Positions 19,667-28,454 of a stretch of 28,454 nt of DNA are shown in pieces. Both the position numbers and the translations under genes were made by a program. Source of the DNA: Neolecta irregularis DAH-3 (lineage: Eukaryota > Ascomycota > Neolectomycetes > Neolectales > Neolectaceae); the NCBI GenBank assembly GCA_001929475.1, contig LXFE01000146.1, forward strand, positions 1 to 28,454. Direction: 5' to 3'. The notes below the pieces were generated by a model. The model did not search any database. It saw only the letters and a program-made list of their open reading frames with translations, and was not told the DNA's origin. Numbering within the stretch: position 1 is the stretch's first letter; every line of letters starts with the position of its first letter.

Positions 19667-20505
19667 ATGGGTATTATGTCGATCTCAGAGCATAATTTTA
19701 ACCCAAGGAAGATACATTGGCTTATCATCCCCTAATAACACAAACCCTTGCGTATTCATCAACAGTGGTGGGTAGAGATAAAATCTACCGGGCACTTCAG
19801 TACTGGTCTCGGTTTTATGCCTGGTATCTATATCGTAAAGGATATTCAAATGAAACAATCGAACCCTGGACCGCGCTTAAAAGTCATCTCGGTACAGCGA
19901 GGAAACTCATGCGAATCGGGAAAACCGTTGAGCACCTCAAGGCTGCTGCAGTTGCACTTAGAGATCGGAGCTCAAAAAATGATATACTGAGATACTTAGG
20001 AGTCATTAGACAACTTGGTTATGGAGGGTATCTCACGTTAGATATTGCTTCTTGGGCAAACCTCGCTACGGAGTTTTAACTTATATTTCAGGCATATTCA
20101 GTTAAGTTTATCACGCTAAATAATCCCAAAAAGGTAGCAGAAGACGCCTATCGATTTTGGGCTGTGGGTTTAATCACTAGTATTGTTGCCGGATTATATA
20201 AACTCCATATCAATCTAGCTTCCGCCAAAGAACTCGCCTCAGAGGAGAAGACTGGGCCTACCAATATCAAAATCAGAAGATTGCAAAAGTGCCATCTTGT
20301 ATGTGGTATATTCTTATAATCTAGTGATCAAACTGCAATCTTTTATCAATTGATCCAAGATTTCCTTGATATCACTATTCCAGGATCTGCCCTGGATTAC
20401 TTCAAATTAGATGATGGGCTTGTTGGATTGGCTGGTGTAATCAGCAGCTTTATGGGTGCAAGAACTCAGTGGAAGAAAGTTGCAGCAAAAGACAAGGCTG
20501 CTTGA
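19667..20505 (+). CDS. PEX11: Peroxisomal membrane protein Pex11
   Basis: Promotes peroxisome elongation and division; peroxisomal membrane. Exons 19667-19670, 19712-20055, 20092-20288 and 20325-20505 give 241 residues, the usual length. The first coding exon is four bases (ATGG); joining it to 19712 gives MDTLAYHPLITQTLAY, matching the family N-terminus. Family blocks follow: GRDKIYRALQYWSRFYAWYL, ARKLMRIGKTVEHLKAAAVA, LGYGGYLTLDIASW, DDGLVGLAGVISSFMG and TQWKKV near the end. Intron 2 (20056-20091, 36 nt) starts with GCAAAC, a GC-AG intron; reading through it hits TAA at once. The other introns are 41 and 36 nt. Convergent with the PQ-loop gene. Confidence 0.92.
20056..20091 (+). other. GC-AG intron (36 nt) in PEX11
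   Basis: The exon ends ...GCTTCTTGG and the intron begins GCAAAC and ends TATATTTCAG. There is no GT in reach that keeps the frame. Removal joins DIASW to AYSVKFITL, restoring the Pex11 block. The branch region is TTTAACTT, about 15 nt before the acceptor. Confidence 0.65.
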
Positions 20506-21152
20506 TAGACCGATTCCTGTATATGAGCTTCACTCGATACTTTTCGTTATCTACTGCTATTTGATTTTCTTTACTAGTTTATGTTTTGAATCGTATGATT
20601 TATGTGTTTGTACGGGGAATTACATCAATCATATTGCACAAGATCTACGAAAGACAGCAACTATGAACATGGTATAAAAAGATCCAAATCATTTCAATTG
20701 CATAAATTTGGAAACCTCTATTTGTGATTCCACCTTTCTCCTAAACACGGCTTCTTTCATGTCTAAAGTTTCTGAGAAAATATTGTAATATAGTTCCCCC
20801 TCTTCATTATAGATATCTGTTGCAATAATTCCACCCTACCTCTTTAGAGAGCAGATGTTCAGTGCTAACTCTTTTCTATGAATAATTAATAAGAGAGACA
20901 AATCAAAGGGCAATATATAAGAAGTTGAGAAACTAGCAGCGGGCTGCCTATTTCTCGGCCCCTCTTTGCAAGAATTGGTTAGAATTTAACAGTTTCATCA
21001 TTGTATCTGGCTACTAAGTTATGATGAGGTAGGTTTGCGTTTCCTATAATTTCATTCAGGTGCATTTGAAAACCGGCCAAGCCATTTCAGAAGGATATTC
21101 TAATGGCTTAAGGCTTTACTGAATGCTCAAATATTATTTCTCCCTTTCCAAC
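20506..21152. other. Convergent spacer between PEX11 and the PQ-loop gene
   Basis: About 650 bp of AT-rich sequence where two genes converge, so it should carry both 3' UTRs. No ORF, RNA gene or element was recognised. Confidence 0.4.
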
Positions 21153-22109
21153 TTACAAATGATCCCCACGAGCACTTCTCTGGCTCAAAACACCACCTTC
21201 TGTGCTCAGTAGCGGTGATTGCTCAACTCCTTGTTTTTCCTGAGAACTCGGATAGAGAATGTAGTGTTGGAGGATAAAGACAAGATCAAAGAATATAGAT
21301 AACGCTCCCAGACCGAGTTTTGTAGGGTTACCAAAGGACGACTTCCAATTTCCTGTCATTGATGCATCGACAAGCAGCTGTGCGTCGGAGAGAATCCCAC
21401 CAGCTAAATCCTACAACGTCAGCTATAACAACAGTGAAAGGTTTACAAGAAGGACATTATGTATGCTCCAGCCAGTGGTGGATCTAAAACAGTGATTCAG
21501 AATGATTTGTGGGATGTATTTGACAATTGATACCTACAATTTGTGAAATTATCTCAAAGTGTTCGTACCAATAGTTTAACATAGCTCAGCAAATAAACAA
21601 CGTCCAAAGCACTCATCCCGAACTCCCAAATTCCAGGAATCAAAATGATAGTCCCGATAATAACACTCCTTGAGACAATTGTACTCTGTTGACCCTCAGC
21701 TCGAGGATACCACAAGGTCTGAATCAGCGATATTGACGACATGACAAAAGCGTGAAATGAGAAGAGGAAATCGTTCCATTGAACCAGCGGTTCTGTGCCA
21801 TTTCTGCGCCAGTACTCTTCGCGGATGGTAGGTGAGGTGAGAAGTGCGACATTGAAGATTGTATATGCCAGAAACCCAGTCACCTAGTAGCTAAGGACCG
21901 ACTAATGAATATATCATCAAAGTACATTCAAGTAAACGAAATCAATACTCAGACCGCCTACATGTTTACGCCGGAAATTCAACACGACCTGGAAATAAAA
22001 ACTCCCAGACCATACCAGGGTATAGGCCTATAATATTTATAAGCATCAGCAGTCAGTAGGAAGATACCCAGCCTAGCAATCTTGAAAGTGCAGAGAGGAT
22101 AAGTGACAT
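21153..22109 (-). CDS. Cystinosin-like PQ-loop transporter
   Basis: Seven-TM protein of the cystinosin/PQ-loop family, which exports cystine from lysosome/vacuole with protons. Exons (minus strand) 22109-22068, 22027-21926, 21883-21569, 21533-21447 and 21410-21153 give 267 residues; introns 40, 42, 35 and 36 nt. The first PQ-loop repeat reads [13 protein letters not shown] followed by [17 protein letters not shown]; the canonical Pro-Gln is Phe-Gln here. The second is intact: [20 protein letters not shown] then HNVLLDLAGG. The middle holds REEYWRRNG and [13 protein letters not shown]. The tail is short, polar, with SPLLST. The start ATG at 22109 gives [14 protein letters not shown], a natural beginning for TM1. 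The cystine substrate is inferred from family only. Confidence 0.87.
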
Positions 22110-22488
22110 TATTGCGGCCAAAGACAAAAGGCACCCTGCCGTTCCGTTGCTCAAGAGTAAGGAGTGTGGGTACTGATCTCGTGGAATGAAGTGCTAGTGA
22201 GTACCACGTGCAGTGAAGCGATACCAACCGATAGTTCACGTTAAGCATTAATAATTCCATCATTGAAAATTCCAGGATTCAACTACAGATACTGAGTTCT
22301 CAAGACTCAACAAAGGTATATGCCCTCATTTATAAACGAGTAGTCTATCACCGATTGATCCTTTACTTGCGATCCATGAAGAGACAGCAGACTGAAAATC
22401 TCTAATGTATATCTAATGGGCTCTAAAGATCATTTAAAGACATCAAACACAACCAAATTATCTATAGGACGATAGTCCCGAATCTCTT
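22110..22488. promoter_or_regulatory. PQ-loop gene upstream region / carrier 3' flank
   Basis: About 380 bp between two minus-strand genes. A longer ORF from 22263 overlaps it in another frame but does not encode the PQ-loop N-terminus. No motif was assigned. Confidence 0.35.
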
Positions 22489-24657
22489 TTACTCTTTTCC
22501 AACAGGGCCGGTTGGAACCCTTCCAAAATTTGAATCCATATCCTGAATGTATCAAACAGGAATAAATGAATTAAACTTACCAATATTAATTTTAGCGCAT
22601 TTCGACTTCGAAGATATCCGAGATCGCTTTCCTTCTTCATCGCACTCACAACAAGTGGCTTTGTTTCTGACCCGGGGAATTTTATGAGACTCTGAAGAAC
22701 CTCATAGCATGCCAATGTGGCTCCGAACTGGGGACTCGATCGAAGAACTCGAGCTCCAGCACCTTTGAATAGTGCACGGATTCCTTCTTCTTTGAGGATA
22801 GTTGTAAATGCATGCGGAATGTTGCGGTAATTTGTTTGACCTTTCCGTAATTCTGCTTGCAGTCGCGTTTTTATCACATCAGCGGGTGTAGTTAGTGCTG
22901 CTGCCGGAGCACCGGCGACCGCCCCAGAGATCAAGAGTTGGATGATACCGAGTCTCTGAGTCGGACCCTCTCCATACCAATCTTTTTTCACGTGTGCATA
23001 TGTAGGGAAGTAAATTGCGCTAAAAGGAATGTCTCGTAATAAACAGGCTGAGGCTCCTTTGTATAATCCCAATAAACCGAGGTTTTTTACATGCCAAAGT
23101 GCTGATCGTTTGGGAACACCTTCGACCTGTTTTGCAACTTCCCCTTGGATTTGAAGACGGATTTTCACTATTTCCAGGGGGTTTGTGAAGATCTGTAGGG
23201 TTATTGGACGAGAATTTGAAGAAGTGGACATACCACTTGACACCCTCCTGCAGTTGCACCAGCAAGAATTTCAAAGGGCAGAGCGATTCTTCCATCCTTG
23301 CCTTTGGCTTTGTTTCGAATTAAATCGTTAACAGTTAGTTTGATTGCCTTTTCTGGTGCGACGCCCTGGATTTCAGTTCCCTCGTCCAGCTCTAGTATGA
23401 TACCACTAATTGCGGCAACAAGCCACTGTAAAGACCCTTCACACCTTCATTAGTAATCACTTTCTTTGCACAATCGATGCTGTTCTTGTAAAGAAGTTCG
23501 CCAACGACTTTACTTCGTTGATTTTGCATCCGTGTTTTGATTAAATCGATTGGATAGACGATTGTGGCTCCAAACGCACCTGCAAACGCACCCAAAGTAA
23601 AATGATATAGAGACTGTGCAACATCGTGCAAAAATGAGGCGCTATCTGATTTTGACTTTACACGAGGTTTTGAAATGGAAGTTAAAGGTTCTCTCCAACT
23701 AGCATCTACAACCTTTTCGAAATCAGAGACGCTGAGACGACCAGAAGGATTATCGAGACTTGCAAAGTGGAATAACAGAGCAGTTTCCATTGGGGTTATC
23801 ATGCTGAATCGCATCGATCTACTTGCTTCGTTTAAGAAATCTGATTTTGTGATTTTCCCATTTGGCGTTTTACGAGAAGCGTTTTCGACAATAGTTCCTA
23901 TTGAATCCATTTCCCTGAGAAGATTGAGAAATGCACGAACATCTGCATAGCTAATTTTCTGCGACTTTGTGACATTTGAGATCGTATGTAAATTCGCGAG
24001 AAGGGCATCACTAAGCTTGTGCGCGGAGGTATCATGGATTATCCTGGCAAATTGATCTGGTGTAATATACCCTGTACCATTTTTATCGAAATATGCGAAG
24101 GCCTGACGGACTCGTTCGCCTTGCAGGCCGCGCAAGAGTTGGGAGAATTCATTGTATGACATATCGTGACGAGTCTTGGAGCCTCCGAGGTAGAGACTCG
24201 CCCAGGGACAGTTCCAATTAAATGGAATCGAGTCCGAAGTCGTTCGTTGAGCATAACCTTCCTGGAACTCTGACCATGAAATTGATCCGTTTCCATCAGT
24301 ATCGAAGAGTCGAAATGCAATTTCACTGTATTGTTAGCCACTGATACATCAGAATCAGACAAACTATTCCGCCTCTGGTTTTGCGAGCAAATTCTGAAAT
24401 GATATCCACTCATTCAACCCAATTCTCCCAGCTTTCTTACAATCCGCAACATTGAAAAGAATAGCGAACTTGGAGCGGGGGATCTTATGGTAATCTTCTC
24501 TTTCCGGGGCAATTGCATTTACAAAATCTTGTTGCGTCATGTACTTGTCCCCTGTATCAGGATCGACGATGGTTGTATTATTCCCGAAAGTAGCTTTTGC
24601 GCGCAGGAGATAGGTATCTTCGGAGGAAGAACCTAAGAGGGTTTGAATGACAGCCAT
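22489..24657 (-). CDS. AGC1: Mitochondrial aspartate/glutamate carrier with EF-hand domain
   Basis: Inner-membrane carrier exchanging aspartate for glutamate, part of the malate-aspartate shuttle; resembles animal aralar/citrin. Exons (minus strand) 24657-24365, 24325-23404, 23365-23234, 23192-22581 and 22542-22489 give 670 residues; introns 39, 38, 41 and 38 nt. The N-terminal half is a regulatory EF-hand array (loops such as [13 protein letters not shown] and [13 protein letters not shown]). The C-terminal half has three carrier repeats with signatures [29 protein letters not shown] and [15 protein letters not shown]. The final exon is 54 nt and ends GPVGKE. An in-frame ATG at 24750 would add 31 residues with a basic/serine character; 24657 (MAVIQTLLG) fits the family start better. 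Confidence 0.92.
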
Positions 24658-25585
24658 ATGGAAAGGCCTGCTGAAACGGGCAGAGACGGAATATTCGGAT
24701 AGTGGTCGTTGGTTCGGCGATGTATTGGGCGGAGAAGAGCCAACTGGCAAGGTTAGCTCACGTGGTGATTTAAAATTTTGTAGTATTTCAACTTTATCAC
24801 TTTTTCGCCATGAAGGTTAAAACTAAGGTGCGTTTGGCAGAACCCTCAAAATAATTTCATGAATTCCGATATTGTGAAATTTGAAATTTATTTTGCGTAA
24901 TTCCAAAAAGCTCGGTTTGCGGTCCCTTGCCAAATTTTACAAAATAGCAATTCCGTTTACATCATAAAACAATGAGGTTATTTTGTGGTTGCAAGACGAA
25001 AAACTGACCTCAAAACGCACCCTAAATCTTGTATATATAAATTATAAGGAGACTGCTTACATACACGCCAGAAATAAACCCTCTGTTTTGAATTGTCGGC
25101 GCCCTCTTACACACTACCTGGACTGAAGGAACAGTTTACAATCCACACATGATGAAGGATATGTGGCCATTGCTGGGCTAACTAGATACCAGTTCGCATG
25201 ATAAAAGGAAACATCCAGTAGCTTCATATTTTTCCTCCACCAAGCAAATATTGTCAAGCCATATATTTATCTATTTGCAGGATGTTCAACATTGCATCCT
25301 TTTTCGGGGTCTTTGCGTCCAAGCAGGTTCCATCCTATTGACAGTCCTTTAACCAAAGCCAGGGTATTGATCTTTAAACATTTTATAGCATCCACATGAC
25401 AAAGAGAACACTGGACCGTTGTTTCACTTGGGGATTCTCAAGTCTATTCCAAACAGGTCAAGTTAGAACTGGTGCTACTATAGCTCAACTAAAATATGCA
25501 ACCAACTGGATCTCCCCTGATCTAAAACTCAGAGAAAACTATGTATACCTCATGTATACTGTAACTGCTATTTTAATGCTTCAAG
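24658..25585. other. Spacer between the carrier and the P450, holds a MITE
   Basis: About 930 bp between two minus-strand genes: promoter of the carrier gene near 24658-24826, the Harbinger-like element at 24827-25022, then about 560 bp of AT-rich sequence with the P450 3' flank. A plus-strand 105-codon ORF (25396-25713) overlaps the P450 last exon antisense and has no motif. Confidence 0.4.
24827..25022. mobile_element. PIF/Harbinger-like MITE, 196 bp
   Basis: The left end starts GGTGCGTTTGGCAG; the complement of the right end reads GGGTGCGTTTTGAGG, the same inverted terminus with one extra G. Both sides are flanked by TAA (24824-24826 and 25023-25025), the 3-bp duplication (TWA) typical of PIF/Harbinger elements. 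Further inside, AAAATAA...TCAT recurs in inverted orientation, so the repeat is long but imperfect. No coding capacity. The ends are read directly; superfamily is inferred from end and target-site type. Confidence 0.75.
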
Positions 25586-27418
25586 TCACAATCTGGAACG
25601 TGCTTTCACTAACAGAGGAGGTCTTATCGCCAGTGTGTAATCTTCAGGCTCATATCGATAGAAGGGATCTTCCAGTTCCGCATCAAACTGGAATATCCAG
25701 TGAGCCAGAGTAAGACGGATCTCCATGTATGCCATACTAAGAGCTGTAAGTCACCTTACCCCGAGGTACTTTACCTAAATCCGATACACTTGCGAGGTCC
25801 AAGAGAAAACGGTTGACTAGATTTCAAAAGAAGATCACAATGGCTTACTACTTTGCTTCAACACCAAGAGTTTGATCTTTATCAAATCCATTCTCAAACC
25901 ATCGTTCCGGGATAAATGATTCGGGGTCTGTGAAATATCTTGCATCTCGAGATAAAGCGTAGTGACAGTTTGAAAGAGTAACACCTATAGGGAAATGACA
26001 ACCGGCTACAATGGTATCTGGTGCCGTTGTTAAACGTGGAAGCTCTCCTAGTACTGGCGGAGCAATTCGAAGAGTCTCCTCAATGACTGCATTTAAATAG
26101 GTCAGCGTGGCAAGACGGCGATGACTAATGTCCTCGACTGAATAGAACTCTTTGGCAACCTCTTGACGGAGTTTTGACTGAGCGAGAGGATTCTTGCAGA
26201 GATAGTAAATAGCAGCTGTAATCGTCGCTAGAGAGTGAGTGAAGTATGATACAAAGGAAACGGTACAAGAGGTGGTATCGCCGCCCGCACCTCTACATTC
26301 GTTAGCAATGTAATATAGTAAGCTTACAGGAATGTCTGCATGATGGATTGAAGGTGGCCTATGTCTGCCTCGTCAGTTTCTTCAAATTTCCCGTTATCAA
26401 CAAGATAATGAAAGAAATCCTTTCGGACACTCTTGGTGGATAATCTTTCTCTCAAACGGTCATACGATTCCTTTGCGATAAAGATATACAACAAAAAGGT
26501 ATCGACTCATACCTGAATTACCAAACGTCTTTTTTCAATCAAATTCTTTGGCGAAACGCGCAGCATAAGGAAGAGCAAATGTGGTGCGATGGCAAACTAG
26601 GGTTAGCTTTCTCCAACGATTAGAAGCGTACTACTGATGTCATCCTCACGGAACTTTGAACCGCTTCAATGATTGGGTTTTTGACTCCAGTTTCCAGCAT
26701 CCCATAAGTCTTGGAAAAGCACAAATCTCCTAGAACATCGAAAGTTAGAAAAGTGCTCCATAGCGTTATATCCTTCTTTTAGTCAGTTTATAAGAAAATC
26801 AATCTACTAAAGGTTGTTTTCCGTCCTTTCCAAACCGTTTTATTCCATTGCAAAAAGCAACAACATTCTTCTCAACATACTTCTCCAGTCCTTCAAGAGA
26901 TCGAGTAGAAAAGGCAGCACTAATCTCGCGACGAAGTTGACCATGAGCAATCTTATTCTGCTCGTTGAAAACGTTTGAATAACGTAAATCAGCTCGAAAG
27001 GCATTGTACCCAGGCGATTTGATGAGTGTCACTCCGTGTTGATGTAGATCTATATAGCTATCAATCTTAACCTACAAAAGAGTGCTTTACCTCGTTGTCC
27101 CGAGACATTACAGACAGATATATCGTTTAATCCAACTCGTACAATATCACCTAGAACCCGTTGAGAAAACTCGAACACCTCTCTACCGTATTGTTGATGA
27201 AGTCTAGTAAATCTTTTATGTCTTTGGCCCGTGGAAACTTGATATGCGTGCCAAAATGGATTAATCTTTGCCCAAAATGGGCCGGGGAATTTGGAAAGCG
27301 GACAGAAATATAGCTGGTATAATATCCAGCAAAGAGTCTTTAGTAGACATTAGTAAGAAATTGTCAATTTGCATACTGGTAGAATGACAGACGTAAAGAG
27401 GAATATTGCTTGTTGCAT
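25586..27418 (-). CDS. Cytochrome P450 monooxygenase
   Basis: Heme-thiolate monooxygenase anchored in the ER by an N-terminal helix. Ten exons (minus strand): 27418-27377, 27337-27187, 27150-27091, 27049-26808, 26775-26650, 26596-26513, 26470-26328, 26292-25852, 25816-25775, 25736-25586; 493 residues. Introns are 39, 36, 41, 32, 53, 42, 35, 35 and 38 nt. Motifs in order: hydrophobic anchor from MQQAIFLFTS, proline hinge FPGPFW, I-helix GAGGDTTS, K-helix EETLR, PERW, and the heme loop FSLGPRKCIG with its Cys. All key residues are present, so it is probably functional. The heme loop is a 42-nt exon. No tailoring or backbone genes lie beside it, so the substrate is unknown. A TATATAG stretch about 70 bp upstream could be its TATA box. 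Confidence 0.92.
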
Positions 27419-28454
27419 GTTAGTTCACAAGAGCAAATAACAATGAATATCAGAGTGACAAGAGCGCCAGCATTGCTACTCTATATAAAGCAACAACTGC
27501 ACTATTCATAGCAAATTATAGAATGCCAAGCTCTCTTTGTTCTATTTCTAATCAAACAACTTCTTCCGGAGGCAGTCCTCGGGATTTGTCCTAAAATCTG
27601 ATAGTCAGCCCGAGTCCGCTAAGTCTGGCCAATGATTGTGTCGCTGCCTTCTGTTGGTTTAATTAATGAGACAGATAATGGGCTTTTATCTGGAGTATCA
27701 TACGTAAGTCCCGATTAAATCAATATACATTTGTTTAATATACTACAGGCAAAAGCGAGATCTAGTCCTAATTAACAGATTACAGAGTTCTAGTATGGGA
27801 TTCTACTATCACAAGACTATTACATCCATATGAAGGAATATTGCTTTGGAAGCTAATGATTCCATGCGTGATTGATATTAAGATATTGTGTTACAGAAGC
27901 CGGAAGCCGAAGTCACAGGTGCCTCATCAGTTCGAACGTTGAGGAATTCAGGCTGAAGACCGTACTTAGGCGAACAAAAGGAGCTCACAACAAAGGCATA
28001 TGATCACCTGTAAGCTAGTCTTTGGAAGACGTTCAAAGGTGGTTTCAGTATAGAACAGAACAATCATTGATACATCCCGTTAGGGAGATATCTCCATACC
28101 AGTGCAATGAAGATATTAAATGCCAGCCAAGTAGAAAACATGAAGTAGATGGTGACAAAAAAGAGTTAGATGATGAAGCACTCCAAGGGAGATCTTTGGT
28201 TACAGAAGGTGTTGCGGTTCGGCCGTGTGCCTAAACGGACTCTATCACGTGATATTAGATCTGATGAACAAGTATGTTGATTTGTTTTTGTCCATGCCAT
28301 CCGTAGCTGTCTCACGTTACTGCCCTACTCTATCTTCTCATTCTTCCACTTTGTCTCCTACCTGTGCTCAAACTGACTCTGCAGGTAGCAGCTGCCCCGC
28401 TGCCGCTGTTTGACCACACCCTCCTCGCGGTCAGCATCAGCGTCTCACTCCCTG
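27419..28454. other. Right-end region without a recognised gene
   Basis: The P450 promoter should lie at its left edge. Plus-strand open frames at 28022-28234 and 28225-28413 start at TTG/GTG and have no motif. The last about 75 bases turn GC-rich (Ala/Ser/Pro-type codons on the plus strand), which may be the beginning of another gene or element cut by the window edge. Confidence 0.4.

Noticed and set aside
21979-22263. Minus-strand ATG ORF of 94 codons at the PQ-loop 5' end
   Set aside because: Another frame over the PQ-loop exons 1-2; the spliced reading from 22109 gives the true family N-terminus.
25396-25713. Plus-strand open frame of 105 codons
   Set aside because: Largely antisense to the last P450 exon, which carries clear family sequence.
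25586-25860. P450 at first looked truncated before the heme loop
   Set aside because: Two introns (35 and 38 nt) restore FSLGPRKCIG and the C-terminus, so the gene is complete.
28022-28413. Two short plus-strand frames near the right edge
   Set aside because: Non-ATG starts, no motif, and the edge of the window prevents judging them.

Overview
The window is from an ascomycete fungus, probably a filamentous one (Pezizomycotina). The evidence is the gene set (KRE6/SKN1-type beta-glucan protein, Pex11, a Yta7/ATAD2 bromodomain ATPase, an EF-hand aspartate/glutamate carrier, a multi-exon cytochrome P450), the many spliceosomal introns and the AT-leaning spacers. I cannot name the species. The introns are exceptionally short: of 57 introns rebuilt here from protein-family continuity and splice signals, 55 are 32-46 nt long and only two are longer (53 and 111 nt). 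Plain ORF calling therefore breaks almost every gene, and one small gene is not visible to it at all.

Layout. 1-1056: spacer. 1057-3049 (+): KRE6-like cell-wall beta-glucan protein. 3050-4824: gene-poor stretch with decayed coding remnants. 4825-5618 (+): nicotinamide riboside kinase. 5916-14973: five tandem minus-strand genes: LSM1, dephospho-CoA kinase, a newly assembled 100-residue protein, an SR/RRM splicing-type protein, and the 12-exon YTA7. 15012-15341 (-): weak three-exon candidate just upstream of YTA7. 16073-16543: non-autonomous hAT-like element. 17116-19055 (+): amino-acid/GABA permease with GATA sites in its promoter. 19667-20505 (+): PEX11. 21153-22109 (-): cystinosin-type PQ-loop transporter. 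22489-24657 (-): mitochondrial aspartate/glutamate carrier. 24827-25022: small Harbinger-like MITE. 25586-27418 (-): complete cytochrome P450. 27419-28454: no gene recognised.

The genes are mostly housekeeping and independent: wall synthesis, NAD and CoA precursors, mRNA decay and splicing, chromatin, amino-acid and organelle transport, peroxisome division. I see no biosynthetic cluster or defence system. The most unusual content is the splicing itself: tiny introns, two GC-AG introns, one intron that appears to end in TG, 4-nt initiating exons, and branch-proximal AGs that are passed over. The two short elements with terminal inverted repeats and the unknown small protein come next.
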